NCBI GenBank assembly: GCA_026120185.1
Contig: JANUWF010001217.1
Location: forward strand, 62,001-126,000
Direction: 5' to 3'
Source: Voacanga thouarsii
Taxonomy: Eukaryota > Streptophyta > Magnoliopsida > Gentianales > Apocynaceae
Length of the DNA: 64,000 nucleotides
Shown here in pieces: positions 33,807-46,089 of the stretch (position 1 is its first letter; each line of letters starts with the position of its first letter). A model generated the notes under the pieces. The model was given only the letters and a program-made list of their open reading frames with translations. It searched no databases and was not told the origin of the DNA. Position numbers and translations under genes: made by a program.

Positions 33807-35060
33807 TGATGCGTAAATTTTGGGTGCATAAAAATTATCAAATTTAAATCCCTCCCTTAGTCAAGTTTTAATTAAAACATTAATCCTAAAATACACAAAT
33901 GAACAAGTATACTCATCGCAAGCATAATATAGGGAATTAACGAGTATCGATCCTCAAAAGAACAAGTACACACTAATCACTTTTCATTCATTATTTGACC
34001 GACCCAAATAAAGTGAGAAAATGATAAGAAGAAAAAATATATATATATACAACTCAAAGATGTATGAATATATAATTGAGACAATTATCCTAAAAACATG
34101 ACAATGAACCACTTAACAACTATCTCAATTAATCATCATCTTAACATCATGAAGGAATATAAAGTAAAGTCAATCGTTTCCCAAGTCATGAATTCACTTA
34201 TTTAGACTCCATTTCTTTCCCAATCTATGGAATCTCTGTCCTTTGATTAAATTAGCAAATTTCTCAATCAAACCAACATAACAAAAAGATGCATTAAACA
34301 TAATTCCTTATAGACATGAAATTAGCCAACAACCCTATGCTCTAGGAGAAATTAACTAACCTTTGATTATTTAAGTTTTTTTATCTTAACTTCGATTTTC
34401 AATTCTGTTAAGCAATAATAAATATGAAATCAATAAAATTAAAGCCACTCCTAACGTCATTTCCCAAGTTAATTAGAAGCAAACCTAAGTTCATCAATTC
34501 ATCCATAATCACAAGTAATCAAACATAAAAAATGATTTTAAAAAAATGATCAAATAGTTAAATTGATACATAAATCATGAATCCCAAAAAATTGTCAAAT
34601 TATAATAAAAGTATTGAATACATAATTGTTTAAGAAAAAAAAATAAAAGTAAAAGAAAGTATTCATAGACAAGCCTCCTTCTTCTCCCTTGAAGTCTCTC
34701 TTGAACAATCCTCCTAGATTAGGTGAATCTTTCCTTCAATGAGTGATTGAGAATTTTTACTCTTAGATCCACCTCTCTCTCCCTCAATCCTTGTATTTTC
34801 TTGTGCTTTTATAGGCTTCTTGAATGCCAAATTCGTGATTGAGGAAGTCTTGACCGAGTAGGATTAGGAAAATTCCAAAATCAATGGATAATTTCTAATT
34901 TTGTGCACAGAATATTCGTCATCCAGAGCGTACTTGGCGCCAGGTACCTTCGACCCACCTAGTGCCAAGTCTATTCTGCTTTTGTGCTGAATGTTGCTCG
35001 AATTCTTTTGTTGGGTCAGAATGGACTCGGCGCCTGTTCTTCCTCGAATTCAACCATAAA
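33807..35060 (-). repeat. Athila/Tat-like LTR, copy C
   Basis: Minus-strand end ...ATTTACGCATCA. It shares with copies A and B the segments GAGTATCGATCCTC, TTTCATTCATTATTTGACCG, ACTCATAGACAAGCCTCCTT-like and the GC-rich block (34918-35042, GGCGCCAGGTACC). It is more divergent from A and B than they are from each other. The 5' limit is uncertain; similarity fades near 35050. Confidence 0.65.
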
Positions 35061-35089
35061 ATTTTTAAATAATCATAATTTCCCCCCAA

Positions 35090-37040
35090 ATAATTATAAT
35101 ATTTTATAATTAGCCTATAATTTTTATTTCTTCAAAAAAAATTAATCCCAAATATTATTATATAATATTTTGAGTACAAATTCCTCTATTGTGTGTGACC
35201 TATTAGATTTTCTAGTTAATTGGTAGCTAATATGAATTAATGCTAATCGTTATAGAACTAATAATATTTAATAATTAGAATTAACTTATTAATTTTTCAA
35301 TTAATAAATCTATATTTAGCAGATCATCAGCAACATCTAGTAGTGCAATCATGACTACCCAAAAGTTTAGAAAGTCAAGTGACTTGACATGAACCTTTCA
35401 ATAGCAAAATGTCGGTAAAATAAACTCATTTCATCATACTATATCGCATTCGGTTTAGAGTATGAAATTAGTGTCAACTTGATAGGAATCAATTTAGGCA
35501 TGAAGGCCATTTCCAAGAAAGGGGAAGAAGACAAAATCACACTTCATGGTTTTATGGGTAAGAACAATATTCAAGAGGATTCAAGGGAATTTTCAAGAAA
35601 CCAAATGCAACAAACCCAGGTTCAAGAAGATTGTGGAGAGATGAATAGTAAAGGAATGGCCAAAAGAAGCACAACATAGACAACAAATCATGTGGAGAAT
35701 CAAGCCAACATTTAAATAATGATTAAAGGCCAAAAGAATAGAAGCATAGAGAAATGGAATGGAGGTCCAAGGAACAGGTTTTGAATTGCAACAAAATAGG
35801 GAACAACGACCAAACTAAAGCCAGTGCCAGCCCTAAGCCCCAAACCAGCGTCGGCCCAATGTTGGCAAGAGCGAGTCACGGACAGAACAGAGTCGGCACC
35901 GGCTCTATTACCTTGAACTGGCATCGACCCAAGTCGAGATAGTCCTGGATTTTTGCCAAGTTTCTTATTTCCAACTTACTTGTATTTTTTTTAATCCCCA
36001 CGACTTCTATTTATATTTTTTACCAATTGTAAGGCATATAATAGGGCCGAAAAACTTGTATTTAGGCCATCTAATTTCTATACTTTGTTTACTAATTAGT
36101 TAGGGTAACTTAGGGCCTACAAATACCCATTATAGCATCTTTTATAATAGATTTTAGATTTTAAATATTGAATAGAGTGTTGAACCCTTGGAGAAGACAA
36201 TTCCTCCTTAGTTCTTCTTTGTTTCAAGACCAAGAAAAAGAATTAGACCCACTTTTGATTTGAGTCTCTAAAATTATTAGGTTAGTCCAACTTGTTTCTT
36301 CATCTTAAATATTAGGTGCATTTATTCTTATCTAGTGTTCTTATTAGGAAACCTAAAAGGGTGCCTACTTTTCTCAATCCCATTTGTTCTTAATCTCTTG
36401 TAGGATTAAGGATGTTTGGGTAGTAAAAAGTAGTTAGCCAAATTCTATTAGAATTTGGGTTCAAGTTGTTCATTCACCTAGAGTTCTTATTTTATAGGCA
36501 TCTTGGTATAGAATTGAGGGTATCAATTCTTGGGTCTTTGTTATTGATTGCGAGAGGGGCTCCTGAGCTCGTATCACAACTCCCACTAGAATATAAATAA
36601 TTCTAGTCCAAATTTATTAGTACTGGATCTAGAATTCATTACTTAATATGTGCATCGATTTGGAATCATTTCTAACACATAGTTGCCTTAGCTAAGGACT
36701 TCTCGAGTAATGATTCTATACAAGTAGCCGTGAGATATACGCCCTTACCATTAGGAGTGATGAATCATTTATTGACACTCTCAACTACTTTCGTTTACTT
36801 TACATTATGCCCAATATCCATCCTGTAGTTAGCCTTAATGAAACTCCAAATATTAGAATCAAAGTACAACGTAAACTAAGTACCTTGGAGATCTTAAATC
36901 TAAAGATACTTGCATATTTTTCATGAACTTGAGTTACAAAATTGCATACCAAGTGCTTAATGTGTGATCTTATAACTTAGGAATGTGCTTATATGACAAC
37001 AAAAGCTTTGTTCATTGAGTCCCTATAGTTTTTCTTGCTT
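35090..37040 (-). repeat. Older copia-like LTR remnant, split by a solo LTR
   Basis: 35090-35474 (minus strand contains GGTCACACACAATAGAGG) and 36582-37040 (CAGCTAAGGACTTCTCGAG-like, GCCGTGAGATATACGCCC) join cleanly when the solo LTR at 35480-36576 and one CAACT copy are removed. The words resemble plant copia LTRs, but I cannot fix its ends or lineage. Confidence 0.4.
35480..36576 (+). repeat. Solo LTR (1097 bp)
   Basis: Starts TGATAGGAATC and ends CTCGTATCA, giving TGATA/TATCA inverted termini, and is flanked by a perfect 5-bp duplication CAACT (35475-35479 and 36577-36581). It contains a GC-rich block at 35820-35935 and the GCGAGAGGGGCTCCTGAGC end typical of Tat/Athila-type LTRs. No internal region is present. 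Confidence 0.88.
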
Positions 37041-37917
37041 ATTGACTTTTTTTTTTTTTTTGTGGGATTTAACTATCCAATTGCTACCAAAAATATTTTC
37101 TTCTGGATTGACAAATAGCTTGGAAAACAAATTGGTGCATCTTGTTTTATATCAATTTATCTTATTAGACTTTTGAATTTATTGTAATATCATTGCTTTA
37201 AGTGAGTTGGTTGGCCATCAAATCGAACTCTTGAGGTTTGTGATAGCATCCTAACATTTGAAAAATCTCATTTAAGCTAGATGCATACCAACTGTTTGAT
37301 AAAATGCTTAGTTGTCTTTACGATATTTTGTAAGGGTTCTTAGCTTACATCTTTCACTTATATTGGACTTCATCGGTATATTTCTTGCATTTGGTGGGTT
37401 GAAAACCTCAATTGACATCTCCTTGTGATATTTAGGATTGAATTGAACATTGTCCATCTTTAAATTCTATTCCTCATTATCCTTGTTTTTTTTGAATTCT
37501 TGTGGAGCTTGCTTAGTTGTGTCATTATCCACCTTTCTTGAAATCTTTAAGTTTATGTGGCAACTTTTCATTTGAAAATTCTTTTTGATTGAGCCTTATT
37601 CTTGTCAACCATCTAGTGAAAGATCATTTCTTCTTAAGAACTTCCTTTTTCTTGAACTCTTGAATTTAGTTGACTTTAAATAGTGGAACTAAATCCTTTG
37701 AATTGGGGAGAAATTGAGAAAAACACTAGTGTGGAATTGAGAGTTGGAGAAAAAGCAACAAGGTGAGCTCATTTTAACAAAAGCCAAAAGGAGAGTATAC
37801 ACAAGCGAAGTGTGACCATAAAAAATTAAATGATAAACACGTGAGGGAGTGAAGTTAGAAACTTTCTTGTGTTTTATACTTAAATTTTGCAGGTATTTCT
37901 CCAGAAAGAAAATCACA
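37041..37917. other. Leader-like DNA before a gag fragment
   Basis: T-rich and without coding signal. It ends in TTAAATTTTGCAG (37888-37892 region), a good splice acceptor, directly before the gag ATG, as in Tat/Ogre-type leaders. Confidence 0.35.
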
Positions 37918-38480
37918 ATGGCTAGTTGGAGTGGAAGTGGATAAAGTGACTAATATGAGGAGTCTTGCTATAGTGAGAGAAGTTATAGGGAATGCGATGA
38001 ATATATATGAATAAGAATATAAGGAAGATGACTATGAGGGCATGGAATATTTGGATGAACATGATGAAAGGCCAAGTACAAGTAGAAGGGAGTATGATAG
38101 CTATGAATGAGACCATTGGAAAAATGAAAAAGAATATGAGGGGATTTATGTAGAAGGAATACAAAAACATTCAAATGGTATATTACAAAAAAGGAAGAAG
38201 GATGTGGAAAATAGAGAGTTGAAGTACAATGAGAAGTTAACACCTCCGTTTCTTGGGAAGAGAGATTTAAGGGAGTACTATGGATAGGAAAGAATAATGA
38301 AAAAATTGTTTAAATATTTTGAGTGTAGTGAAAGAAACAAAGTGGATTGGGCATTAATGGGATTCTCCAAAAATGTTTTAGATTGGTGGGAGCAAATGAA
38401 TGCACAAAGAAAGTGAAGTAGGTATTAAATGGTAGTTTCTTGGGAAGAGATGAAAGAATTGATGGGGGAAATACGATAAA
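37918..38480 (+). pseudogene. gag: Ty3/gypsy gag fragment
   Basis: The ATG at 37918 begins MASWSGSG and a stop. Further down, one frame reads LTPPFLGKRDLREYYG, KKLFKYFECSERNKVDWALM, GFSKNVLDWWEQMNAQRK and VVSWEEMKELMG, the order of the retrotransposon gag domain (P-F-G-K, A-x-x-F-S-x-x-A-x-x-W-W, W-x-x-M-K-x-x-M). Stops break it at least five times, and it is cut off before the nucleocapsid. No pol follows, so it is an isolated relic. Confidence 0.72.
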
Positions 38481-39479
38481 TTTAGCTCCTATGAACATTA
38501 ACATAGCTTCGTAAGAAGGTTAACAATTTTTTTAAATTAAGTATATAATCATCATAAATTCATTTTTCTTAATAGTTAACGATTTAGATATAGTTCCATC
38601 GATAAGATGACCACTACTCACATTACCTATGGATAATCTAATGTTAATATCTTCAATGTAGGTTGGCGAATACTAATATATATCCATGGCATTAATTATA
38701 ATTCCCCCATTAATTTTAGATTATGGTGGAAATCCATCATATAAGGGGCCATGCTCAAAATGACACGAGAATAATCACAATCTCTAACAAGAATCCGTGA
38801 TCGAAGCCGTGGGACCATTAGAACCCCACTCCCAATTAGACTTTTGAGAAAAAATAGGCTTTTGAGAAAAAAAAAATGTTCTTTAAAATATATTTTGTTT
38901 TCATTAACTTTAGTAAAATTTTAAAAATTCAACAATTTTTCTCTATGTCAAGGATAAAACCCTTTTAAGAAAATTAATCATGAATTTTTAATTTTTACTA
39001 CTTAAGTTAAAACTATTTTTCTAGGAACTAAATTTAAAATATTTAAATTCAAAATATTCTCCATGTTAAGGATAATACCCTTTGGAAGAATAAGTCATGA
39101 ATTTTATTTTAAATTCCCTAGTTTCCTTTTAAAACGTTTTTCTTAATTGTTTTATCAAGAGAAAAAATCAATTTCTCAAAACTTGTGCATTTATTACAAA
39201 ATTAAAAAAAATAGCCATCCTCCAAAAATAAACTTTTTACATACTATTTCTATCCTTTAATTCTTATGTGACCAAATAGTGGATTGAACATCATAATTAA
39301 TCTTGTTTAATCCTAAGGTGGTTTCTCTTTAACTAACCATTTTTATGCAAAATTATTAATCACTATAAATAAACCACGACAAGAAAAATAATCTCACGTG
39401 ATATAGGACCCAAAAAAAGAAAAAGAAATTACAAGAAAGTTGAAAAAACAAATTGTCTTTAGAGGCCCGAAGCAAAAAC
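38481..39479. other. AT-rich region, nothing recognised
   Basis: No frames of note. Phrases such as AAAATATTTAAA and GGATAA-ACCCTTT recur loosely around 38930-39080 but do not form a clear repeat. Confidence 0.4.
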
Positions 39480-39529
39480 CCAAACTACAACCCCTACGAT
39501 CTAAATCGCAAAAACCAAAACCAGTTCTT

Positions 39530-39765
39530 TCCTCGCACAACCGGTCCATGGCTTGCTCAAGCCATGGACCAGCTTGTTCCCTTAAATCACCAAACCGGTT
39601 GCTGCCTTCAACTCCAAGACTAGGCTGCCTTGGTTTTCTATCTCTTATAGTCAGTCTATGGCTTGAGCAAGCCATAGATCGGCTTGCTCTCATGAAACAC
39701 CAAGACGGTAACCTCCTTGAGTCCAAGCCCTTGGCCACCTTTCTTGTTTTGTCTTAAAAAGCCGA
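39530..39765. repeat. Two tandem ~115-bp units, each with a long hairpin
   Basis: Unit 1 holds CCATGGCTTGCTCAAGCCATGG (39546-39567, 10-bp stem with a CT spacer) and unit 2 CTATGGCTTGAGCAAGCCATAG. Each is followed by GATCGGCTTG or GACCAGCTTG, then CACCAAACCGG or CACCAAGACGG, CTCCAAG/GTCCAAG and GGCTGCCTT/GGCCACCTT. Long frames exist on both strands (about 105-114 codons) simply because the unit is symmetric and stop-poor. Confidence 0.75.
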
Positions 39766-40183
39766 TGGCCAATTTAGTGCAAATTGCCTGCGGTTAGCTT
39801 CCTAAACCGGTGACTGGCTTCCCTAGAGTGCTGTTCTTCGTGTGTTTCTCTTTTGTTTTTCATCCATTCATTTTTCTTTTTCTTTTCCATAGGGTTTTAA
39901 TGTTTGATCTGGCACCAATATTATTACATAAATCCGTAGATAAAATTTTAAATACAATATCAATTGCTTATGTCTTTCAAAATGAGACATATTCAAATTC
40001 TATGGCAAGCTATTAGCAATAAATTACAAGTGCCTATGCCTCAACGCGTGAGACGTACACAACATTTATCCATTTATAAAAATCATGAGAAATCCATACA
40101 ATCACAAAGATTATATTTTTTTATTAGTAAATGAACCACCTTTTCGGTTATTAACCCTAAGTATGCTTATAGATTAAAATCAT
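39766..40183. other. Internal leader of a minus-strand LTR element, no gene
   Basis: Lies downstream (minus strand) of the primer site at 40184-40196. Only short frames are seen. Confidence 0.35.
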
Positions 40184-40354
40184 GACTCTGATACCACTTG
40201 AAAGAACACGGGAAAATAAAAATGCAATAGAAGATTGTAAATTTAAATTTTTTTTATAAGCCAAAATATAGAAATACTTACTTCTGGATGCTTAGGTTGA
40301 ATAACCGGCGTTGGAATCAAGATCGATGAAGCTTTTTGTGTTCAAGTAGGAGAT
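40184..40354 (-). repeat. LTR 3' end and primer site of an inverted copia-like element
   Basis: Minus strand: TTCTTTCA ends the LTR (40199) and is followed by AGTGGTATCAGAGTC, an initiator-tRNA-Met-type primer site (40184-40196). The ~155 LTR bases are homologous to the plus-strand LTR end at 54620-54757 (TATTCAACCTAAGC, AGAAGTAAGTATTTCTA). The upstream part of this LTR is missing at the junction with the next LTR. Confidence 0.7.
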
Positions 40355-41143
40355 TGTTGGAATGTATGCTCAAAATGTACTATGTATCCCTATATTTTAA
40401 AAATTAATAAAATATTTTATTCATTAATGGTTGTTTGTTTACATATATTTACACATTAAAAGTCTAAGTATGTTAACAAGTAATCAATATGATTGCGTCA
40501 TACTTTCACAGTGAAGTATAGATTATGAGCTACTAACACACAAACGGAAAAAATAGTCTTCATCAATTGATAAAGTTAGGCATTTTATCAAGTTTTATAT
40601 CATTACGATGTGGTTTCTAAAGAGAGAATGGTTTACTTTTAACCAGTGAGTAGTCATTTCACACCAATAATGTAAGCATATTTGGAATACGTAGAATTGG
40701 ACTACACGACAATATAAGTACTTTAATAAATGAAGATTAGTTTACGCTACTACTGTGTAGATGAATATCCTAAGACTTGAGTATAAGTTAGTGGTTTGGT
40801 GAAGTTGGACTTGTACACTTTAATGTATGATGGGTAAGGTCTTATCACAGGCCTAATAACCTTGTACGTTGGGTGTACAATTCTAGTTAATTAAGACAGA
40901 CTTACACAATAGAGTTTCTATACTTCACTTTGTAAAGACATCACCTCCTTATGATTGTCCAAGATAATATAAATAAATCGGGGCCCTAAGAAACGTAACT
41001 AAGTATGTGTGTTTTTGGGTAGTTCTCTAATATTAGTGAGTACATATTGAAATCGTAGATTATTGGACTAGTTATCAAAAGATGGTAGATATCACTGAAA
41101 AATGTGTTAGTACAATTTTTCTATCTCAATGATAAGTGTTACG

Positions 41144-42948
41144 TGTTGGGAAATATGCCCTCTTAGACTAGGTTTTTGATATAAAAATCGAATGTTTTAA
41201 TAAAAGAATTTATTTTAAGAAATTATTTGTGAATTTATATTTTATTTGTGCACAATTACGTTTGGAAAAACCTATTGTGTTTAAATAAGTGGTCCATGTG
41301 AATGGAGGTCTTTCACAGTAAGGTATGGATCACGGGTTACTTAACACATAAACATTCGTTCTTAACCAATTGATAAGAATAGAAATCTCATCATGTTTAG
41401 GTTATTACGTTGTGAATTCCAAATGGGGAATACTTACCTTTAGCCAGTGAGTAGTCCACTCACTTCATGACATAAGCGTATTTCGAATACATAGAACAGG
41501 ACCTGTAGTAGTGGTTTCTTAAAAAGTACTATATGGTAGAAACCTAAACTACTACTACTACAGCGTGGACTAGTACTCTACGACTTGAGTATGAGTTGGT
41601 GCTCTGACGAAGCTATAAGCATGTACTTTGATATGCCATAGTTGAGGTTCTATCGTATGGCCAATATACTTGCATGTTGGGTATGTGTGACAAGTTAGTT
41701 AAAACAAACTTGTACAAGATAGTTTCTATACTATATCGCCCATTGTGGTTGTCTGAATGATCTAAATATCCAAGGCCCTGGGAAACATGACTTGAATGTT
41801 TACTTTAGGGTAGCTCCCTTGGAAAGCTGAAACAATTTAGGAAGTCATGGATCATTGGACTAGGAGTCTAAGGATGGTAGATGTCATTTAGAGATGTGTT
41901 AGTACACTTCTTCCTCTTTAAATGTACGACAATGTATAGAGGGGTATTTCAGTCATTACACCTGTGGATCAAAGACTTTGCTAACGCAACATTGTTCTTG
42001 GGGTCAATATTTCCTTATGGTGATATTAGGAAATATTTAAAATGAAAAATACAGCTATTTATATGGAAAGGGTATTTTGGTCATTTTAGTAGCCAATGCG
42101 GTGTGTCTTTTGGTCACCAGTATAGACCGTGAGTCCTAATTAAATACGGGCTAAGGAATTGATCTTAAATTAAATGAAATTTATTTTATTTAAGTAGTCT
42201 GATTTAATTATTGGGTTAGAAAAAAAATAAAGGTCCATAAAGAGAGAAAAATAATTAAATTAGTTTGGTGGGTTAATTAATTATTCAAGGCTTTGGCCCA
42301 ATTTGAATAATTAGGAATTAACCTGGGACTAAACTAATATAGGCTTGAAAATTGGACTAGTTTATTTGGGTTGGGAAAATTAATTATTTGTTGGGCCATT
42401 AAGTTAGTTCTAGTTAGAATAATTAATTTAGTCCAAAAGGTTAAACTAAAAGTCTAATGACCCAGTCCAGTTTAACTTAGGGTTTTATTTAGGTTAAACA
42501 GGAGGATTGGAGATGATCGTTATTTTGACAGATTCTTCTCTGTGAAAAAAGAAGCGCACGTCTCTCTCTCTCTCTCTCCCAGAAAATATTCCTTAGTTCT
42601 GTAGTTGTTCACCAAACGAAATTAGGCAGGCCATATACTAGAAAATCGAAAGTTTGGCGTTCACCTATATGCAAAGATGGAGTAGGAAGTTTGCAGGCAT
42701 AGCACCAGAGGTTTCTACCAGCGCACCTACCCCGCTTGCACACATTTCGGTCCAGCAAATTCTTAGAATGAGAAAGAAAGATAAGAAATTTTTAACCTCG
42801 GAGTCCCGCCAGAGCCTAACAGGCACCGGCTAGGGCTGCCAGAGCCGGTGCTGGACCTGAATGGGAATTCCTCTATTCTTATTTTTTCTAATTTTTTTTG
42901 TATTTGCTTCCGCTGCGTGCCCTGTGTTTTCACTTTTTTAAGCCTTCA
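41144..42948 (+). repeat. Solo LTR (1805 bp) nested in an LTR of a related family
   Basis: Starts TGTTGGGAAATATGCCC and ends AAGCCTTCA; perfect 5-bp duplication TTACG (41139-41143, 42949-42953). It aligns with 12708-14698 for most of its length, sharing CAGTGAGTAGTCCACTCACT-like, GACTTGAGTA-GAGTT and AGCTCCCTTGGAAAGC words. A GC-rich block (42806-42862, GGCACCGGCT and GCCGGTGC) lies near its end and is not found in the 12.7-kb copy. Confidence 0.9.
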
Positions 42949-43539
42949 TTACGTAGAGGAGCAATTTCGTCATTATATATATAGTTCGAAGACACTACAC
43001 TTGTGATATTATTCTTAGAGTCAATATTTTCATATGGTGATAAATGAAATATTTAAAATGATAAAATACAACTATTTGTTAGCAAATGTATTTTGGACCT
43101 TTTAATAGCCAAGAATAATATATTTTTTGGTCCCCAAAGTAGTTCAAGTAACATTAGTAAATTTATTTACTATATGGCCTTATTGGTTGAATTTATTATT
43201 GAAAGAATTATTATGAGAGATCAATTAATTATTTATTTACGTTAGAATAATTAATTGAGTCAATTTAATTAAATTAGTGTATTAATTAATTATCTTAGGT
43301 AATTTTATATTGGGCCCAAGTGAATCAATTAATTAATATAAGAGTTATTTAATTAGTCTTGGACTAATTAAGCAAAACCTTAGCCCACCAAGGTTTTGGA
43401 ATGATGGCTAAAAGGTTAAAAACCTAGGGTAACCGCCAGATTTAAGATATAAGGGAAAAAAAGGAACTGAGGTTGTCTGGTTGTGTATGCAACGTGAACT
43501 ACAGGTTCACATAAGGAACAAGAAAAATGAAATTGCTTC

Positions 43540-44824
43540 TGAAAAACCTTAGAGGGGGGGGGTGAATAAGGTTTTTGGCAAGTAAAAAAAACTTTTTTCG
43601 ATTGTCTAAAATGCTGAACAAGAAATCACCAAGATACTTGGACTTACTTTATAGATGCATAGAAAGCTATCCAAGTACTCGTAGATGTATATTCAGATTT
43701 AGACAGTGAAAGATCATAAAAACAAAATGCATGAACCATTGAAATAAAATGAGACAAGAGATGTATAGTGGTTCGATTAACAATGATCTACGTCCACTAC
43801 CTTAAGCCTCACACTTAAGGATTTTCAACCCTATTTCATTAACATCACTTAATGAAACAGCCACATATAAGAGAAGATCACCACACTAGGTTTTACACAA
43901 CCTCTCAAATACATCAAGGCTCACCCCTATGAGTTTTACATCACAACCTTGACAATACACACAACAAGGCTCACCCCTATGGGTTTTACACCACAACCTT
44001 GAACATACACACAACAAGGCTCACCCCTATAGGTTTTACACCACAACCTTATACTCACAAACAGAGAATATGAAAATCAATGGAACAGATATAAGCTCAC
44101 TTACTTGAGCAGATATTCTCTCGGATACAAGCCACAAAGTACTTTATCTTTGATACACAATCAACTCACTTTGAAGCTTAAGATAAAAGGAGATTTTTGA
44201 AAATATTGAGCAATAGTGTTTCTAAAAATGTTTCAAAAATCTTATTTATAATCTTGCTTTAAGGGCTATTTATAGAGCCAAAAAATGGAGTGCCAACGAT
44301 CATAAAAAAAACGGCTATAAATTTTTCTGTTTAAACTTATTCGAGTTTTGGACTCGGGTTTTGGACGAAGATGCATCCAAAAATTAAGTCCAAAATGGCA
44401 CATCCGTGACAAACAATTTTCAACCTCGTTTTATAGGATTTTGGATGAACTTTTTGGATTCAAACTGTACCATCCAAAATTCTATGAATTTTAAAAACTT
44501 TGAAAATCATCTCTTTTCAAGCTTCAAGGTAAAGTCAAATGAATCAAAAGATAAGAGGACATAGAATGATAAATATACCTTAATGAACACTTCCTAGTCT
44601 AATATTCTTCATAAAAAGTCTTCTTGATGTATAACTCCTTATACTTGATTTTCCATTTGATCTTCCATTCTTGAAATCAGTGATGAATGAGTCGCTAACA
44701 ATTCTTATCTGAAGACTTTAGAAGAACAAAGGTCAATCATGTCCTATCACAATAAATTGACATGTTAGTCCATATCCATGTTTGTCATAAATCAAAATAT
44801 AAAAGAAAGCCCTCAGGACTAACA
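43540..44824 (-). repeat. 3' LTR of the SIRE-type element (1285 bp)
   Basis: Minus strand TGTTAGTCCTGAGG...GGTTTTTCA. Holds three or four tandem copies of a ~57-bp unit with CAAGGCTCACCCCTATGGG (43915-44062). Nearly identical to the other LTR; one visible difference is a G run of nine at 43553-43561 against GGGGAG there. Confidence 0.93.
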
Positions 44825-44838
44825 ATCTCCCTCTTTTT
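44825..44838 (-). promoter_or_regulatory. Polypurine tract
   Basis: Minus strand AAAAAGAGGGAGAT directly before the LTR start. Confidence 0.8.
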
Positions 44839-46089
44839 GAGTGATGAAAAACATAACACATTTGATATGTAGATAGAAATAACATGATGAGCAAAAAGTG
44901 CAAATAATTGTAACAAGTCTCATAGAGATCTTATAAGTAAACATATTTCAATAATCTTAAGGCATGTAATATCTCTATATAAATATTCAAAATAGTTTGA
45001 TAGAGATAAAATGCTAAAATACTCCCCCTAAATATATGCTTATGTGAAAATTTCGAACATAAGAGGAAATAGAAGAAGTAACGATTTATTCATCCAGAAA
45101 GTGTATCCAAAATAGTTTGGGATGAATATGTGTTTTCAGAATATTTTTTGATGGGGCTTTTGGATGTCCAAAACATTTTTCAAAAACCACTTATAAGAGT
45201 ATTTGTTTTGGAAATGAAGTTTCTGAGTCCAAAACTCCCCCTGAGTCGATGCGCCATAAAAATTTATCACAGAATTTTGTTTCAAAGATCCAATCATCAT
45301 TCAAAATTCTGTGTGCATAACTGTTCATGCCAGAAGTAATTTATGCAGCTCATAACAGTTTATGCAATTTTCATGAAATTTTGTAACTGTTCAACAACAG
45401 TTTCAGTTTCAGAACGGTTTCAGCAGTTACTTCGCATGTCAAAAAAAAACTCTGCATTAACAGTTCAAATTTACTTTATCAGTTTTATATCAGATTATTA
45501 TGCAGAACCCATAACATTTTCAGACTAGCATATTTCCTTCTTCCTGGTGAATGCCAACAACATCATGTCGACAGTTATGCAGACAATAATATTTTCTCAG
45601 ATCAACATTTAACATTTTCACAACAGTATTTTCACATACTATCATTCAACATTTTCACAGCAGAATTTTCACAGATTAGCATTTAATATTTTCATAGCAG
45701 ATTATAAAATTTTCATACCAACATATGCAGACAACATTGTCTTCAGATCAACATATTTCATTCTCCCCCTGTCATAGATCATCAGACAATCCCATAATAT
45801 TCTTACTGCCTCAATAATATAACATTTCATAATATTTATATTTCTTCCCATAGATCATCAGATAATCCTCAAATTTTCCCTATAATTCTTACTGCACCAG
45901 CCAATATCATAACAGTCTATGACATTCCTATTTCTCCCCCTTTGTCATCAATCAAAAAGAGGTATAGCAAATGGAGAAATAAGCAACAGTTAGTAGATAG
46001 ATAATTAAATTTTAAAAACAAACATCAATAATTATCCAAAGACAGGAATATAACTGGCGGAAAATAAATTGTTCAACGGAGTGTAGAAA
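44839..46089 (-). other. 3' noncoding region of the SIRE-type element
   Basis: AT-rich with many short repeats of the type ACATTTTCACAGCAG (45600-45760) and CATAGATCATCAGA (45772, 45848). No frames beyond about 70 codons. A long untranslated region between env-like ORF and 3' LTR is usual in this lineage. Confidence 0.6.

Larger units (their letters stand above)
31900..35060 (-). mobile_element. Athila/Tat-like or LARD-type element, copy C, 5' part
   Basis: On the minus strand an LTR (35060 down to 33807) is followed by a TTTTTGGCACCGTTG primer site and about 1.9 kb of leader/internal DNA. The words TTAAGTGTGGGGGAGTAG (~32205) and TTAAGTATGGGGGAGAG (~32500), read on the minus strand, are the G-rich signature often seen in such elements. 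Both outer borders are approximate, and the 3' end is not identified. Confidence 0.6.

Noticed and set aside
36577..38480. Treating the solo LTR and the gag fragment as one element
   Set aside because: The LTR has its own perfect CAACT duplication, and no primer site lies between it and gag, so they are separate relics.
39394..39757. Overlapping 105- and 114-codon frames on opposite strands
   Set aside because: They arise from a symmetric, stop-poor tandem hairpin repeat; no family was recognised on either strand.
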